A stretch of DNA of 53,330 bases from an uncultured Anaerobutyricum sp. (GTDB lineage Bacteria; Bacillota; Clostridia; Lachnospirales; Lachnospiraceae): positions 1 through 53,330 of the forward strand of contig NZ_CAKRCF010000017.1 in the NCBI RefSeq assembly GCF_934307085.1, written 5' to 3'. Below are positions 8,951-16,448 of this stretch, piece by piece. The notes beneath the pieces are model-generated. The model was not told where the DNA came from, did no database searches, and was given only the letters and a program-made list of their open reading frames with translations. How positions within the stretch are numbered: position 1 is the first letter of the stretch; the number at the start of each line of letters is the position of its first letter. A program made the position numbers and the translations under genes.

Positions 8951-8998
8951 TGGCGGGTTTCCCTTTTCCTGATTCTGGCGGGTTTCCCTTCTCCTGAT
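8951..8998. repeat. tandem 23-base repeat in the hyuA leader
   Basis: tggcgggtttcccttttcctgat (8951-8973) is repeated at 8976-8998 with one mismatch, giving a 25-base period. On the transcribed (minus) strand each unit contains a purine-rich gaaaagggaaa stretch. They lie about 110-160 bases upstream of the hyuA start and could be binding sites for a regulator or simple duplication. Confidence 0.6.
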
Positions 8999-9019
8999 AT
9001 GGTTCTCGTATGATTATTT

Positions 9020-9089
9020 TAACTATTCAGAATCAGATGTATTTTTCATAAGCACTATAGATACTATAGGAGTTGATTCTGAATAGTTA
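9020..9089 (-). terminator. hairpin after ridA
   Basis: taactattcagaatca (9020-9035) pairs perfectly over 16 bases with 9074-9089, starting 10 bases past the ridA stop. The 38-base loop has its own ctatag repeats. There is no clean U-run, so it could be an attenuator or stabilising stem between ridA and hyuA instead of a full terminator. Confidence 0.5.
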
Positions 9090-9099
9090 TTCATCGTAA

Positions 9100-9486
9100 T
9101 TATTTCTCAGAAATTACAGCTACCGCTTCAATCTCTACTTTTGCACCCTTTGGAAGAGCTGCAACCTGAAAAGCTGCGCGTGCTGGATATGGTTCTGTGA
9201 AAAATTCTGCATATACTTCGTTCATTGCTCCAAAGTCTGCAATGTCCTGAAGTAAAACTGTAGTCTTTGTTACATCACTCATATCTGCTCCTGCAGATGC
9301 AAGGATGTTTTTGATGTTTGTAAGGCTCTGTTTTGTCTGTGCCTTAATGTCTTCTCCAGCAAATTCTCCTGTTGCAGGGTCTACTGGAAGCTGACCAGAT
9401 ACATAAATTGTTTTCTCTGCCTGTACTGCCTGGGAATATGGTCCGATAGCAGCAGGTGCATTGTCTGTATGTAATGCTTTATTCAT
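9100..9486 (-). CDS. ridA: RidA family enamine/imine deaminase
   Basis: A 128-residue cytoplasmic protein of the YjgF/YER057c/UK114 family, which hydrolyses reactive 2-aminoacrylate and other imines to keto acids and ammonia. It has the family signature near the end ([20 protein letters not shown]), including the catalytic arginine, and the opening [15 protein letters not shown]. It follows carbamate kinase by 13 bases. YgeX in the same block makes 2-aminoacrylate-type intermediates from diaminopropionate, so RidA is a natural partner here. Confidence 0.93.
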   Translation of the reverse strand: MNKALHTDNAPAAIGPYSQAVQAEKTIYVSGQLPVDPATGEFAGEDIKAQTKQSLTNIKNILASAGADMSDVTKTTVLLQDIADFGAMNEVYAEFFTEPYPARAAFQVAALPKGAKVEIEAVAVISEK

Positions 9487-9499
9487 AACATTTACTCCT

Positions 9500-10441
9500 C
9501 TACTGATGAATTAATGTTCCCGTCTTTCCGGCAATTCCATCTTTTGCCTTCTCAAGTAAGGTGATAAGAGATGTTCTTCCCTCTCCAGACTGGGCAAATT
9601 CTACAGCTGCCTGTACTTTTGGAAGCATGGAACCCGCTGGGAACTCACCTTCTTCAATGTATTTCTCAGCAAGTTCTGGTGTAAGTTCGGAAAGTGCCTC
9701 CTGTTCTGGTGTGCCAAAATGGATGGCTACTTTTTCCACAGCAGTAAGTATAATCAGACAGTCTGCATTTAACTGTTCTGCAAGTTTCTCAGCGGCAAAA
9801 TCTTTATCAATTACTGCGGCTGCACCTTTTAAATGATGTCCTCCTGTTTTAAATACAGGAATTCCACCACCACCACATGCGATGACAACATGGTTGCTTT
9901 CTACTAATGCTTTAATTGTGTCAATCTCTACAATAGATACTGGCTTTGGAGAAGCTACCACTCTGCGGTAGCCTCGTCCGGAATCTTCGATTACTTTATA
10001 ACCCTTCTCCTTTACAAGCTCATCTGCTTCTTCTTTTGTCATAAAGGAACCGATTGGTTTGGTTGGATTTTTAAATGCCGGATCATCCGGACTTACTTCA
10101 ACCTGTGTAAGCATTGTTGCACAGTCTTTCTGAATTCCACGATCTAATAACTCTTCACGAAGTGCATTCTGAAGATCATATCCGATGTATCCCTGGCTCA
10201 TTGCCACACATACGGATAAAGGAGACTGTACATACTTTTCAGGATTTGATCTTCTGAGTTCTGTCATCGCATTCTGAATCATCCCAACCTGTGGTCCATT
10301 TCCATGTGCGATAACAATTTCGTTTCCCTCTTCAATTAAATCAGCAATCGCAACTGCTGTATTCTTTACGGCTTTCATCTGCTCTTCAAGGTTACTTCCA
10401 AGTGCATTTCCCCCTAAAGCGATGACGATTCTTTTACTCAC
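9500..10441 (-). CDS. carbamate kinase (ArcC/YqeA type)
   Basis: Catalyses carbamoyl phosphate + ADP = ATP + carbamate, the energy-yielding last step. The 313 residues open with the phosphate-binding ALGGNALG and include AHGNGPQVG, the substrate loop ACGGGGIPV and [10 protein letters not shown], all standard for carbamate kinases. It lies 38 bases downstream of ygeW, which would supply carbamoyl phosphate by phosphorolysis of a carbamoylated product. The arrangement parallels E. coli ygeW-ygeX-ygeY-hyuA-yqeA. Confidence 0.93.
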   Translation of the reverse strand: MSKRIVIALGGNALGSNLEEQMKAVKNTAVAIADLIEEGNEIVIAHGNGPQVGMIQNAMTELRRSNPEKYVQSPLSVCVAMSQGYIGYDLQNALREELLDRGIQKDCATMLTQVEVSPDDPAFKNPTKPIGSFMTKEEADELVKEKGYKVIEDSGRGYRRVVASPKPVSIVEIDTIKALVESNHVVIACGGGGIPVFKTGGHHLKGAAAVIDKDFAAEKLAEQLNADCLIILTAVEKVAIHFGTPEQEALSELTPELAEKYIEEGEFPAGSMLPKVQAAVEFAQSGEGRTSLITLLEKAKDGIAGKTGTLIHQ

Positions 10442-10479
10442 TCTAACTATACCCCCTGCGAATTAATAAACGACTTAAA

Positions 10480-11679
10480 TTATTCGCCGAAGTGTCTTGG
10501 AGTAGCTTTGTCTGCTAATGCTTCTAATGTTCCAGTGATATCTTTCTGTTTTGCAAGAAGAATCATAGCTGCGATGATGTATGGTTTGTAGCTTGCTTCT
10601 TTGTATAATGGATCACGGTATCTGTCAAATACAGAAGCTTCAACTTCTCCGTCTTTGCAGGATACACCATTGATGTCTGCTGGTAAGCAGTGAAGGTAGA
10701 GAGCTTTTCCGTCTTTAGTTGTAGACATAAGTTCTTCTGTACAGCACCAATCTTTATGCTCTGCGTTCTGCGCAAGCAATTCTTTCTCTAATGCATCGAT
10801 TCCAGCCTGGTCACCTTCTGCATATAAGTCTGTACGTTTTTCCATAGCTGCAAATGGAGCCCAGCTCTTTGGATATACGATATCTGCATCCTTGAAAGCT
10901 TCTGCCATAGAATTTGTCTTTGTGAAGCTTCCGCCGTTTTCTGCTGCGTTTTTCTTAGCAACTTCTTCTACTTCTGGCATGATGTCATATCCTTCTGGAT
11001 GTGCAAGTACAACGTCCATACCAAATCTTGTCATTAAACCAACAACACCCTGTGGTACGCTTAATGGTTTACCATAACTTGGAGAGTAAGCCCATGTCAT
11101 AGCAACTTTTTTACCTTTAAGATTTTCTACACCGCCAAATGTATTGATGATGTGAAGCATATCTGCCATACACTGTGTTGGATGGTCGATATCGCACTGA
11201 AGGTTAACTAATGTAGGTTTCTGCTCAAGAACACCATCTTTGTTTCCCTGTGTTACAGAATCTACTACTTCATGCATGTATTTGTTTCCTTTTCCGATGT
11301 ACATATCGTCACGGATACCAATAACGTCTGCCATGAAGGAAATCATGTTTGCTGTTTCTCTTACAGTTTCACCATGAGCAATCTGGCTCTTTGTCTCATC
11401 TAAATCCTGTACTTCTAATCCAAGAAGGTTACAAGCGGAAGCGAAAGAGAAACGAGTTCTTGTAGAGTTGTCACGGAATAAAGAAATTCCTAATCCAGAT
11501 TCGAATACTTTTGTAGAGATATTGTTCTCTCTCATGTAACGAAGTGCTTCAGCAACAGTAAATACTGCTTCTAATTCGTCATCTGTCTTTTCCCATGTGA
11601 GGAAGAAATCTCCGTTGTACATTTCTTTAAAGTTTAATTTGTTTAATTTGTCAATATAACCCTGTAATTTCTGGTCCAT
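10480..11679 (-). CDS. ygeW: YgeW-type knotted carbamoyltransferase
   Basis: A 399-residue member of the aspartate/ornithine carbamoyltransferase superfamily. The carbamoyl-phosphate loop reads FRDNSTRTRFSF, and the second conserved site is HPTQCMADMLHI. The C-terminal site is HCLPADINGV with a long insertion typical of YgeW rather than ArgF or PyrB. The YgeW substrate has been uncertain; in purine-degrading gut bacteria it is assumed to work on a carbamoylated breakdown product of urate. It leads ridA-side genes as a likely transcription unit (ygeW-yqeA-ridA). Confidence 0.9.
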   Translation of the reverse strand: MDQKLQGYIDKLNKLNFKEMYNGDFFLTWEKTDDELEAVFTVAEALRYMRENNISTKVFESGLGISLFRDNSTRTRFSFASACNLLGLEVQDLDETKSQIAHGETVRETANMISFMADVIGIRDDMYIGKGNKYMHEVVDSVTQGNKDGVLEQKPTLVNLQCDIDHPTQCMADMLHIINTFGGVENLKGKKVAMTWAYSPSYGKPLSVPQGVVGLMTRFGMDVVLAHPEGYDIMPEVEEVAKKNAAENGGSFTKTNSMAEAFKDADIVYPKSWAPFAAMEKRTDLYAEGDQAGIDALEKELLAQNAEHKDWCCTEELMSTTKDGKALYLHCLPADINGVSCKDGEVEASVFDRYRDPLYKEASYKPYIIAAMILLAKQKDITGTLEALADKATPRHFGE

Positions 11680-11828
11680 TTTTATTCTCCTTATTTTGAA
11701 ATACTCTTTTATTAATTTGTTTATTTTATTTATTACTGTAACTACTCAAGCCAAACTCACACGCATATCTGCATAACTCTGGATAATTGCTCGTATTTAC
11801 AGCTTTTTTTGATTGATACTTTTTAATC

Positions 11829-11872
11829 TGTCAGGAAAACAGCTATTTTTGCAAATCTCTGTTTCCCTGACA
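11829..11872 (-). terminator. hairpin terminator after ygeY
   Basis: On the minus strand tgtcagggaaacag pairs with ctgttttcctgaca (13 of 14 Watson-Crick, the other a G-U), with a 16-base loop and an AT-rich run after it. It separates ygeY from ygeW, so the two are probably transcribed separately or with attenuation. The 288-base gap has no gene; a weak TTGGCT...TAAATA pair near ygeW is possible but not convincing. Confidence 0.6.
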
Positions 11873-11967
11873 CTGTATTTTTACACATTTATTGGATGAA
11901 CATTATAAATCGGATGATTATTATTAGTGTCAACATTTATTTCATTTATCTAAGGTAAAAAGATAAA

Positions 11968-13344
11968 TTATTTAATGTCATTATCTGTTTTTCCAGCGCG
12001 GAACTGTGAAACATCATCTGTCTTGTTATCTTCGTTGTAAAGGTTTGCTGCTGCAACGTAAACTGCTGCACATCTTACTAAATCATCTTTGTATGTGATT
12101 TCGTTTGGTGCATGTGCCTGTGATTCAGCTCCAGGTCCGAATCCTACACATGGGATTCCGTAACGTCCCTGAATTGCTACACCGTTTGTAGAGAATGTCC
12201 ATTTGTCGATTAACGGACGGTTTCTAAGTTCTTTTGTAGAATCTGGTCCCATACGTTTATCTCCGAAGAGTCCCTTATGAGCGTCTACTAATGCCTGAAC
12301 ATGAGCAGCATTTTCTTTGTTGATCCATGTTGGGAAGTAACATTCTGTCTCGTATACTTCTCCTGTCCATGATGGACGGTCATACATGTACATGGAAACT
12401 TTAACATCATCACCGTATTTCTGAACGCTAGGAAGTGCGCGGATTTCGTCTAAGCAGGAATCCCATGTCTCACCAGCAGTCATACGACGGTCGATGGAGA
12501 TTGCACAACTATCTGCTACAGCACAACGACTAGGAGATGTGTAGAAAATCTGAGATACTGTACATGTTCCTCTTCCTAAAAACTGTGCATCTTCGTAATG
12601 TTCTGGGTTGTATTTAGGGCTGAGCATCTTAACAAGACCTTTGATGTCTGTGCTTTCGTCACATCCGTTGTTATTTAATGCTCTTACATCAGCGATGATG
12701 TCAGCCATCTTGTAAATTGCATTGTCTCCTCTTTCTGGAGCAGAACCGTGGCAGGAAACACCTTTAACGTCTACACGGATTTCCATTCTTCCACGATGTC
12801 CTCTGTAAATACCACCATCTGTTGGCTCTGTGGAAATTACAAACTCAGGAACGATTTTGTCTTTGTTGTAAATGTACTGCCAGCACATTCCGTCACAGTC
12901 TTCTTCCTGTACACTACCAACAATCATAATCTTATAACCTTCTGGAATGAGGTCTAAGTCTTTCATGATTTTAGCACCGTATACAGCACTTGCCATTCCA
13001 CCTTCCTGGTCAGAACCGCCACGTCCGTAAATGATTTCATCTGTTTCATATCCTTTGTATGGATCCTGTTCCCAGTTATCAATGTTACCGATACCTACTG
13101 TATCAATGTGAGAGTCGATTGCGATAATCTTTTCGCCATCTCCCATCCATCCGATAACGTTTCCTAATCCGTCAACTTCTACTTTATCAAAGTTTAACTT
13201 CTCCATCTCTGCTTTGATACAGGCAACAACTTCTTTTTCCTCACAGCTTTCGCTTGGATGAGAAATCATCGCACGAAGAAATGCTGCCATGTCTGCTCTG
13301 TAATTTTCTGCTGCTTCATTAATTTTCTGAAAATCTAATGCCAT
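11968..13344 (-). CDS. ygeY: YgeY-type M20 family hydrolase
   Basis: A 458-residue zinc hydrolase of the ArgE/DapE/CPG2 group. Metal and catalytic motifs appear in order: AIDSHIDTV (His79, Asp81), [10 protein letters not shown] (Asp112), VQEEDCDG (Glu147/148), TEPTDGG and a C-terminal histidine in ESQAHAPNE. The ATG at 13344 is chosen because AGGAGG precedes it by about 6 bases; the longer reading frame upstream lacks support. It sits 131 bases after ygeX. In E. coli the homologue neighbours ygeX and ygeW. Its substrate is not settled, probably a ureido or amide bond in a urate-derived compound. Confidence 0.9.
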   Translation of the reverse strand: MALDFQKINEAAENYRADMAAFLRAMISHPSESCEEKEVVACIKAEMEKLNFDKVEVDGLGNVIGWMGDGEKIIAIDSHIDTVGIGNIDNWEQDPYKGYETDEIIYGRGGSDQEGGMASAVYGAKIMKDLDLIPEGYKIMIVGSVQEEDCDGMCWQYIYNKDKIVPEFVISTEPTDGGIYRGHRGRMEIRVDVKGVSCHGSAPERGDNAIYKMADIIADVRALNNNGCDESTDIKGLVKMLSPKYNPEHYEDAQFLGRGTCTVSQIFYTSPSRCAVADSCAISIDRRMTAGETWDSCLDEIRALPSVQKYGDDVKVSMYMYDRPSWTGEVYETECYFPTWINKENAAHVQALVDAHKGLFGDKRMGPDSTKELRNRPLIDKWTFSTNGVAIQGRYGIPCVGFGPGAESQAHAPNEITYKDDLVRCAAVYVAAANLYNEDNKTDDVSQFRAGKTDNDIK

Positions 13345-13475
13345 TTTTATCCTCCTAAATATTACTTTCATCCACAGTTGGTAAATTTCACGGAGTCTGA
13401 AAATTTGGAATATTAATTTTTCTCCGACCACACTGTTGATAATTTTTCTTTATTTCATTTATCTAAAAGATATAT

Positions 13476-14687
13476 TTATACGGTTGGGTATTCGCCGCCC
13501 CATACAATCTTCTTATATTTATCAGGGTCTGTATCTCCCTCTGTGGAGAACATAAGTACCTGACTGGAGTTATCTAACTCTAATGCTTCTCTGAGTTCTT
13601 TGTAAGCATCATCTGTCATAATAGAAGCAATAACTCCCATTCCTACTGCTCCGGATTCTCCGGATGTTACGGATGGATCTCCTTTTACTGGAGCTGCAAG
13701 CATTCTCATACCTTTTGCAGATACCCAGTCTGGACAGGAAATAAATGCGGAAACATGGTTTCTTAAAATATCCCATCCAATTGTATTTGGTTCACCACAG
13801 GCAAGACCTGCCATGATTGTCTGAAGATCTCCACCAACGATTCTTGGTTCGCCATCACCAGCTTCTGCTCCTTTATAGAGGCAATCTGCTGCGCCAGCTT
13901 CCATTACGATAAATTTCGGTGGGTTGTTTGGATAAAGGTTTGCAAAGTAACCAACAACGCCGCCTGCAAGACTTCCTACACCTGCCTGTACAAATACATG
14001 AGTAGGTCTGTTTACTTCTACTTCCCTTAACTGTTCAGCAGCTTCCCCAGCCATACTTCCATATCCCTGCATAATCCAGGAAGGAATCTCTTCGTATCCG
14101 TCCCATGCAGTATCCTGAACAATAACACCATGTGGTGTCTCTGCTGCTTCTTTTGCTGCAAGTCTTACACAATCGTCATAATTTAACTCTTCGATTGTTA
14201 CGGAAGCACCCTCTTTCGCAATATTATCAAATCTTGTCTGTGTACTTCCCTTTGGCATATGTACAACGGCTTTCTGTCCAAGCTTATTTGCTGCCCATGC
14301 AACACCACGTCCATGATTTCCGTCTGTTGCAGTAAAGAATGTTGCCTGTCCAAAGTCATCGCGAAACTTCTTGCTTGTCAGATAATCATATGTCATCTCA
14401 CTAACATCTTTACCCATCTCTTTTGCAATGTATTTTGCCATTGCGAAAGAACCGCCAAGTACTTTGAACGCATTTAATCCAAAACGATAGCTTTCGTCTT
14501 TTACAAATAAACCGCCGAGTCCAAGCTGGCCAGCCATTCCATCAAGCTTTGCTAATGGTGTTACTGAGTACTGTGGAAAGCTGCGGTGAAACTTTCTTGC
14601 CTGGTTTACATTATCAAGTGCCATTACCGCAAGATTCTTATCTTCATTCTTTGGCATTTGATTCAAAATCCATTTGATTTTCTCCAT
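13476..14687 (-). CDS. ygeX: 2,3-diaminopropionate ammonia-lyase (YgeX)
   Basis: A PLP-dependent fold type II lyase that converts 2,3-diaminopropionate to pyruvate and two ammonia. The 403 residues contain the PLP lysine in GLNAFKVLGG (Lys75), the glycine-rich ATDGNHGRG cofactor loop, VFVQAGVGSLAGG and the C-terminal SGESGAVG. GGAGG lies 7-8 bases before the ATG. It is the first gene downstream of a promoter at 14756-14784 and is followed by ygeY. Purine degradation yielding diaminopropionate is the published role in gut purine degraders. Confidence 0.93.
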   Translation of the reverse strand: MEKIKWILNQMPKNEDKNLAVMALDNVNQARKFHRSFPQYSVTPLAKLDGMAGQLGLGGLFVKDESYRFGLNAFKVLGGSFAMAKYIAKEMGKDVSEMTYDYLTSKKFRDDFGQATFFTATDGNHGRGVAWAANKLGQKAVVHMPKGSTQTRFDNIAKEGASVTIEELNYDDCVRLAAKEAAETPHGVIVQDTAWDGYEEIPSWIMQGYGSMAGEAAEQLREVEVNRPTHVFVQAGVGSLAGGVVGYFANLYPNNPPKFIVMEAGAADCLYKGAEAGDGEPRIVGGDLQTIMAGLACGEPNTIGWDILRNHVSAFISCPDWVSAKGMRMLAAPVKGDPSVTSGESGAVGMGVIASIMTDDAYKELREALELDNSSQVLMFSTEGDTDPDKYKKIVWGGEYPTV

Positions 14688-14755
14688 TGTTTTCCTCCAT
14701 AAAAATAGTCTACAAACTTTTTGTTAGGTGTAATGAAAAGTTTTTTGTTATCTCT

Positions 14756-14784
14756 ATTATAGTGGTATAAGGGCAGATAAGCAA
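14756..14784 (-). promoter_or_regulatory. promoter for ygeX-ygeY
   Basis: On the minus strand TTGCTT (14779-14784), a 17-base spacer and a consensus TATAAT (14756-14761) lie about 70 bases upstream of the ygeX ATG. It is just downstream of the large palindrome at 14826-15003, which could isolate this promoter or bind a regulator. Confidence 0.65.
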
Positions 14785-14825
14785 ATTCTTCTTCGCAGGT
14801 ATTTGAAAACGGACGAAGGTCGTGG

Positions 14826-15003
14826 AAACAAAGAGCCCATATCTGTGACCTTCTTCGTTGCGAGAAGATATCTAGTCAAAAGTTCCTCCTTAAATATATT
14901 GTGTAAAAAACACAAAAGTCGCAAAATCAATATATTTAAGGAGGAACTTTTGACAATATCGTACTCTGACAACTCCGAGGCCACAGATATGGGCTCTTTG
15001 TTT
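14826..15003. repeat. 178-bp doubly nested palindrome between two purine transcription units
   Basis: Outer arms 14826-14847 and 14982-15003 are perfect over 22 bases (aaagagcccatatctgtg core). Inner arms 14875-14901 and 14928-14954 are perfect over 27 bases (ttcctccttaaatatattg core), with a small ttgtg/cacaa hairpin at the tip. The outer arms continue imperfectly beyond both ends. The two stems are separated by unpaired stretches of about 27 bases. It lies after the ModE-like gene and before ygeX. A composite terminator or a mobile palindrome are both possible. Confidence 0.8.
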
Positions 15004-15139
15004 TCAGCACCTTCTGTCTTTGGCGAAATACAGGGAAGAGGAATTTGTTATCTGAGAAAGAGATTTGGGATTTGGTCAGAAGACTGTGACTAAAGTTACA
15101 GATACTAGTATCAGCTTTTTAGATTTTCGTCTATTCTGT

Positions 15140-16087
15140 CTATTCCTCTTCTTTCTTTTCCAGCATATGGCTTTCGAGGAACATTTTCTCGAATTTTTGT
15201 TCTGAGAAACTAATGACTTGTTCTTCAAATCTCTGGCATGTAATTAAGAACTGACGGCCGTCCTCAGTGAGGAAGGTCTTTCCGCCATTTCGTCCGCCGC
15301 GTCGTCTTTTTACGACAGTATAGCCAAGTTTATCTTCTAATTCATTGATCATATCCCAGGCTTTACCAGGAGATAACGCCATTGTATCACAGGCTTTTCT
15401 TACATTGTTTAAGTCCTCTATTAAAAAAAGTAATAATTTTAACCGTGCATTAAAAAACGACGTTTCATGTCCGATGCCAAGGGTAAGAATTGGGTGCAGG
15501 ATTGATTTATTATGCTCTGCAATCTGACTTTGCAGTTCCTCATCTTCCTGATTGAGAGAAAGGACACCGATATCATCTACTTCCACAAATACTCTTCTGT
15601 CTGCAAATTGCTCAATCACACCACGAAGTCCATTCTCTCCTTCATACGCAAGAATATCCGGAATCATATCATTAGAAATTAATACAGGATGTCCCGCTCG
15701 CTTTTTATAAGAAGGAACAACAATATCATTATGATGTTGCCGCATCTTAACGATTGTTTTCGGAATAAACATAGGGGCATTAACCGGAGTAAATACGACA
15801 CTTAAACATTTATCTTTTAGATATTCTAATCCTGCTTTTACTGAATGAAATAATTCTCTTTCTTCATCGGATTCTTCAAGAATCAAAAAAACTACATTAA
15901 GATTCGTAAGTTGATATCTGCTCTCATAATCATCTGCTCCTATAACAACTACAATTGGAAACAGACCTGCCTGTTGCATAGAAAGTACAATTCTTTTTAT
16001 TGCTGGAATCTTTCCCGTCTTGCGCAAAGGATGTGCACTTTTTTTACTTGCCGCTGCGATAATCCCACCTACATTGCTAACAAACAT
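15140..16087 (-). CDS. MocA-like nucleotidyltransferase domain fused to a ModE-type HTH
   Basis: Residues 1-190 resemble MocA/MobA nucleotidyltransferases (GGIIAAASKKS..., FTPVNAPMF, KRAGHPVLIS). Residues 200-290 match the ModE N-terminal winged helix (ARLKLLLFLI...LSPGKAWDMINELE...GGRNGGKTFLTEDG). The usual nucleotide loop LAAGxSxRMG is replaced by IAAASKKSAHPL, without the glycines and Arg-Met. Transferase activity is therefore doubtful and the domain may act as a sensor. The location after Xdh fits control of, or cofactor supply to, the molybdoenzyme. It has homologues near Xdh genes in Clostridia, possibly YgfJ-related. Confidence 0.8.
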   Translation of the reverse strand: MFVSNVGGIIAAASKKSAHPLRKTGKIPAIKRIVLSMQQAGLFPIVVVIGADDYESRYQLTNLNVVFLILEESDEERELFHSVKAGLEYLKDKCLSVVFTPVNAPMFIPKTIVKMRQHHNDIVVPSYKKRAGHPVLISNDMIPDILAYEGENGLRGVIEQFADRRVFVEVDDIGVLSLNQEDEELQSQIAEHNKSILHPILTLGIGHETSFFNARLKLLLFLIEDLNNVRKACDTMALSPGKAWDMINELEDKLGYTVVKRRRGGRNGGKTFLTEDGRQFLITCQRFEEQVISFSEQKFEKMFLESHMLEKKEEE

Positions 16088-16156
16088 ATTTCCTCCCTCT
16101 CTCTATTCGTTCCACAATTTTACTTATTTGTATGTATTATAAATCATAATACAAAA

Positions 16157-16180
16157 AAAAGCTACATTTCTGTAGCTTTT
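16157..16180. terminator. bidirectional intrinsic terminator-like hairpin
   Basis: aaaagctaca (16157-16166) and tgtagctttt (16171-16180) pair perfectly with a tttc loop, flanked by A-runs and T-runs on both sides. It lies between the xdh stop and the MocA/ModE start, so it can end the xdh transcript before the regulator gene. The rest of the 361-base gap holds only AT-rich sequence and the repeat at 16382. Confidence 0.7.
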
Positions 16181-16381
16181 TTAACAAATTTTTAATTAAA
16201 AATGGGGATTATAACCAATTTACTATATTATTTCTATCTTACTTCATTTTGTAAAAGAAAAAGATAGAAATACAAATTTTATCACTTATCATCCTATCTG
16301 TTTACTGATAAGACAATATTTTATAGAGTTTTTTACTTTATGTTTACAGATGAAATCAGCATTAGCTGATTTTACGATAGC

Positions 16382-16437
16382 ATGTTTGAAAAATGGTTTC
16401 AGCAAGATGTACAGATTGCTTTTTGATTTTTCAAACA
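16382..16437. repeat. dispersed repeat copy forming a hairpin after xdh
   Basis: 16382-16412 (atgtttgaaaaatggtttca core) matches copies at 22644-22674 (reverse) and 44909-44940. Here tgtttgaaaaat (16383-16394) also pairs perfectly with atttttcaaaca (16426-16437), giving a 12-base stem just after the xdh stop (16449). Confidence 0.6.
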
Positions 16438-16448
16438 CGCTACCGGAA

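Noticed and set aside
8951..8998. Short CRISPR array
   Set aside because: Only two 23-base units with a 2-base spacer; no spacers of proper length and no cas genes.
13345..13431. N-terminal extension of YgeY
   Set aside because: AGGAGG directly precedes the ATG at 13344 and the extra residues do not match the family.
14757..15093. Small ORFs in the 14.8-15.1 kb gap on both strands
   Set aside because: They are readings through the palindrome arms, which give matching peptides from both strands.
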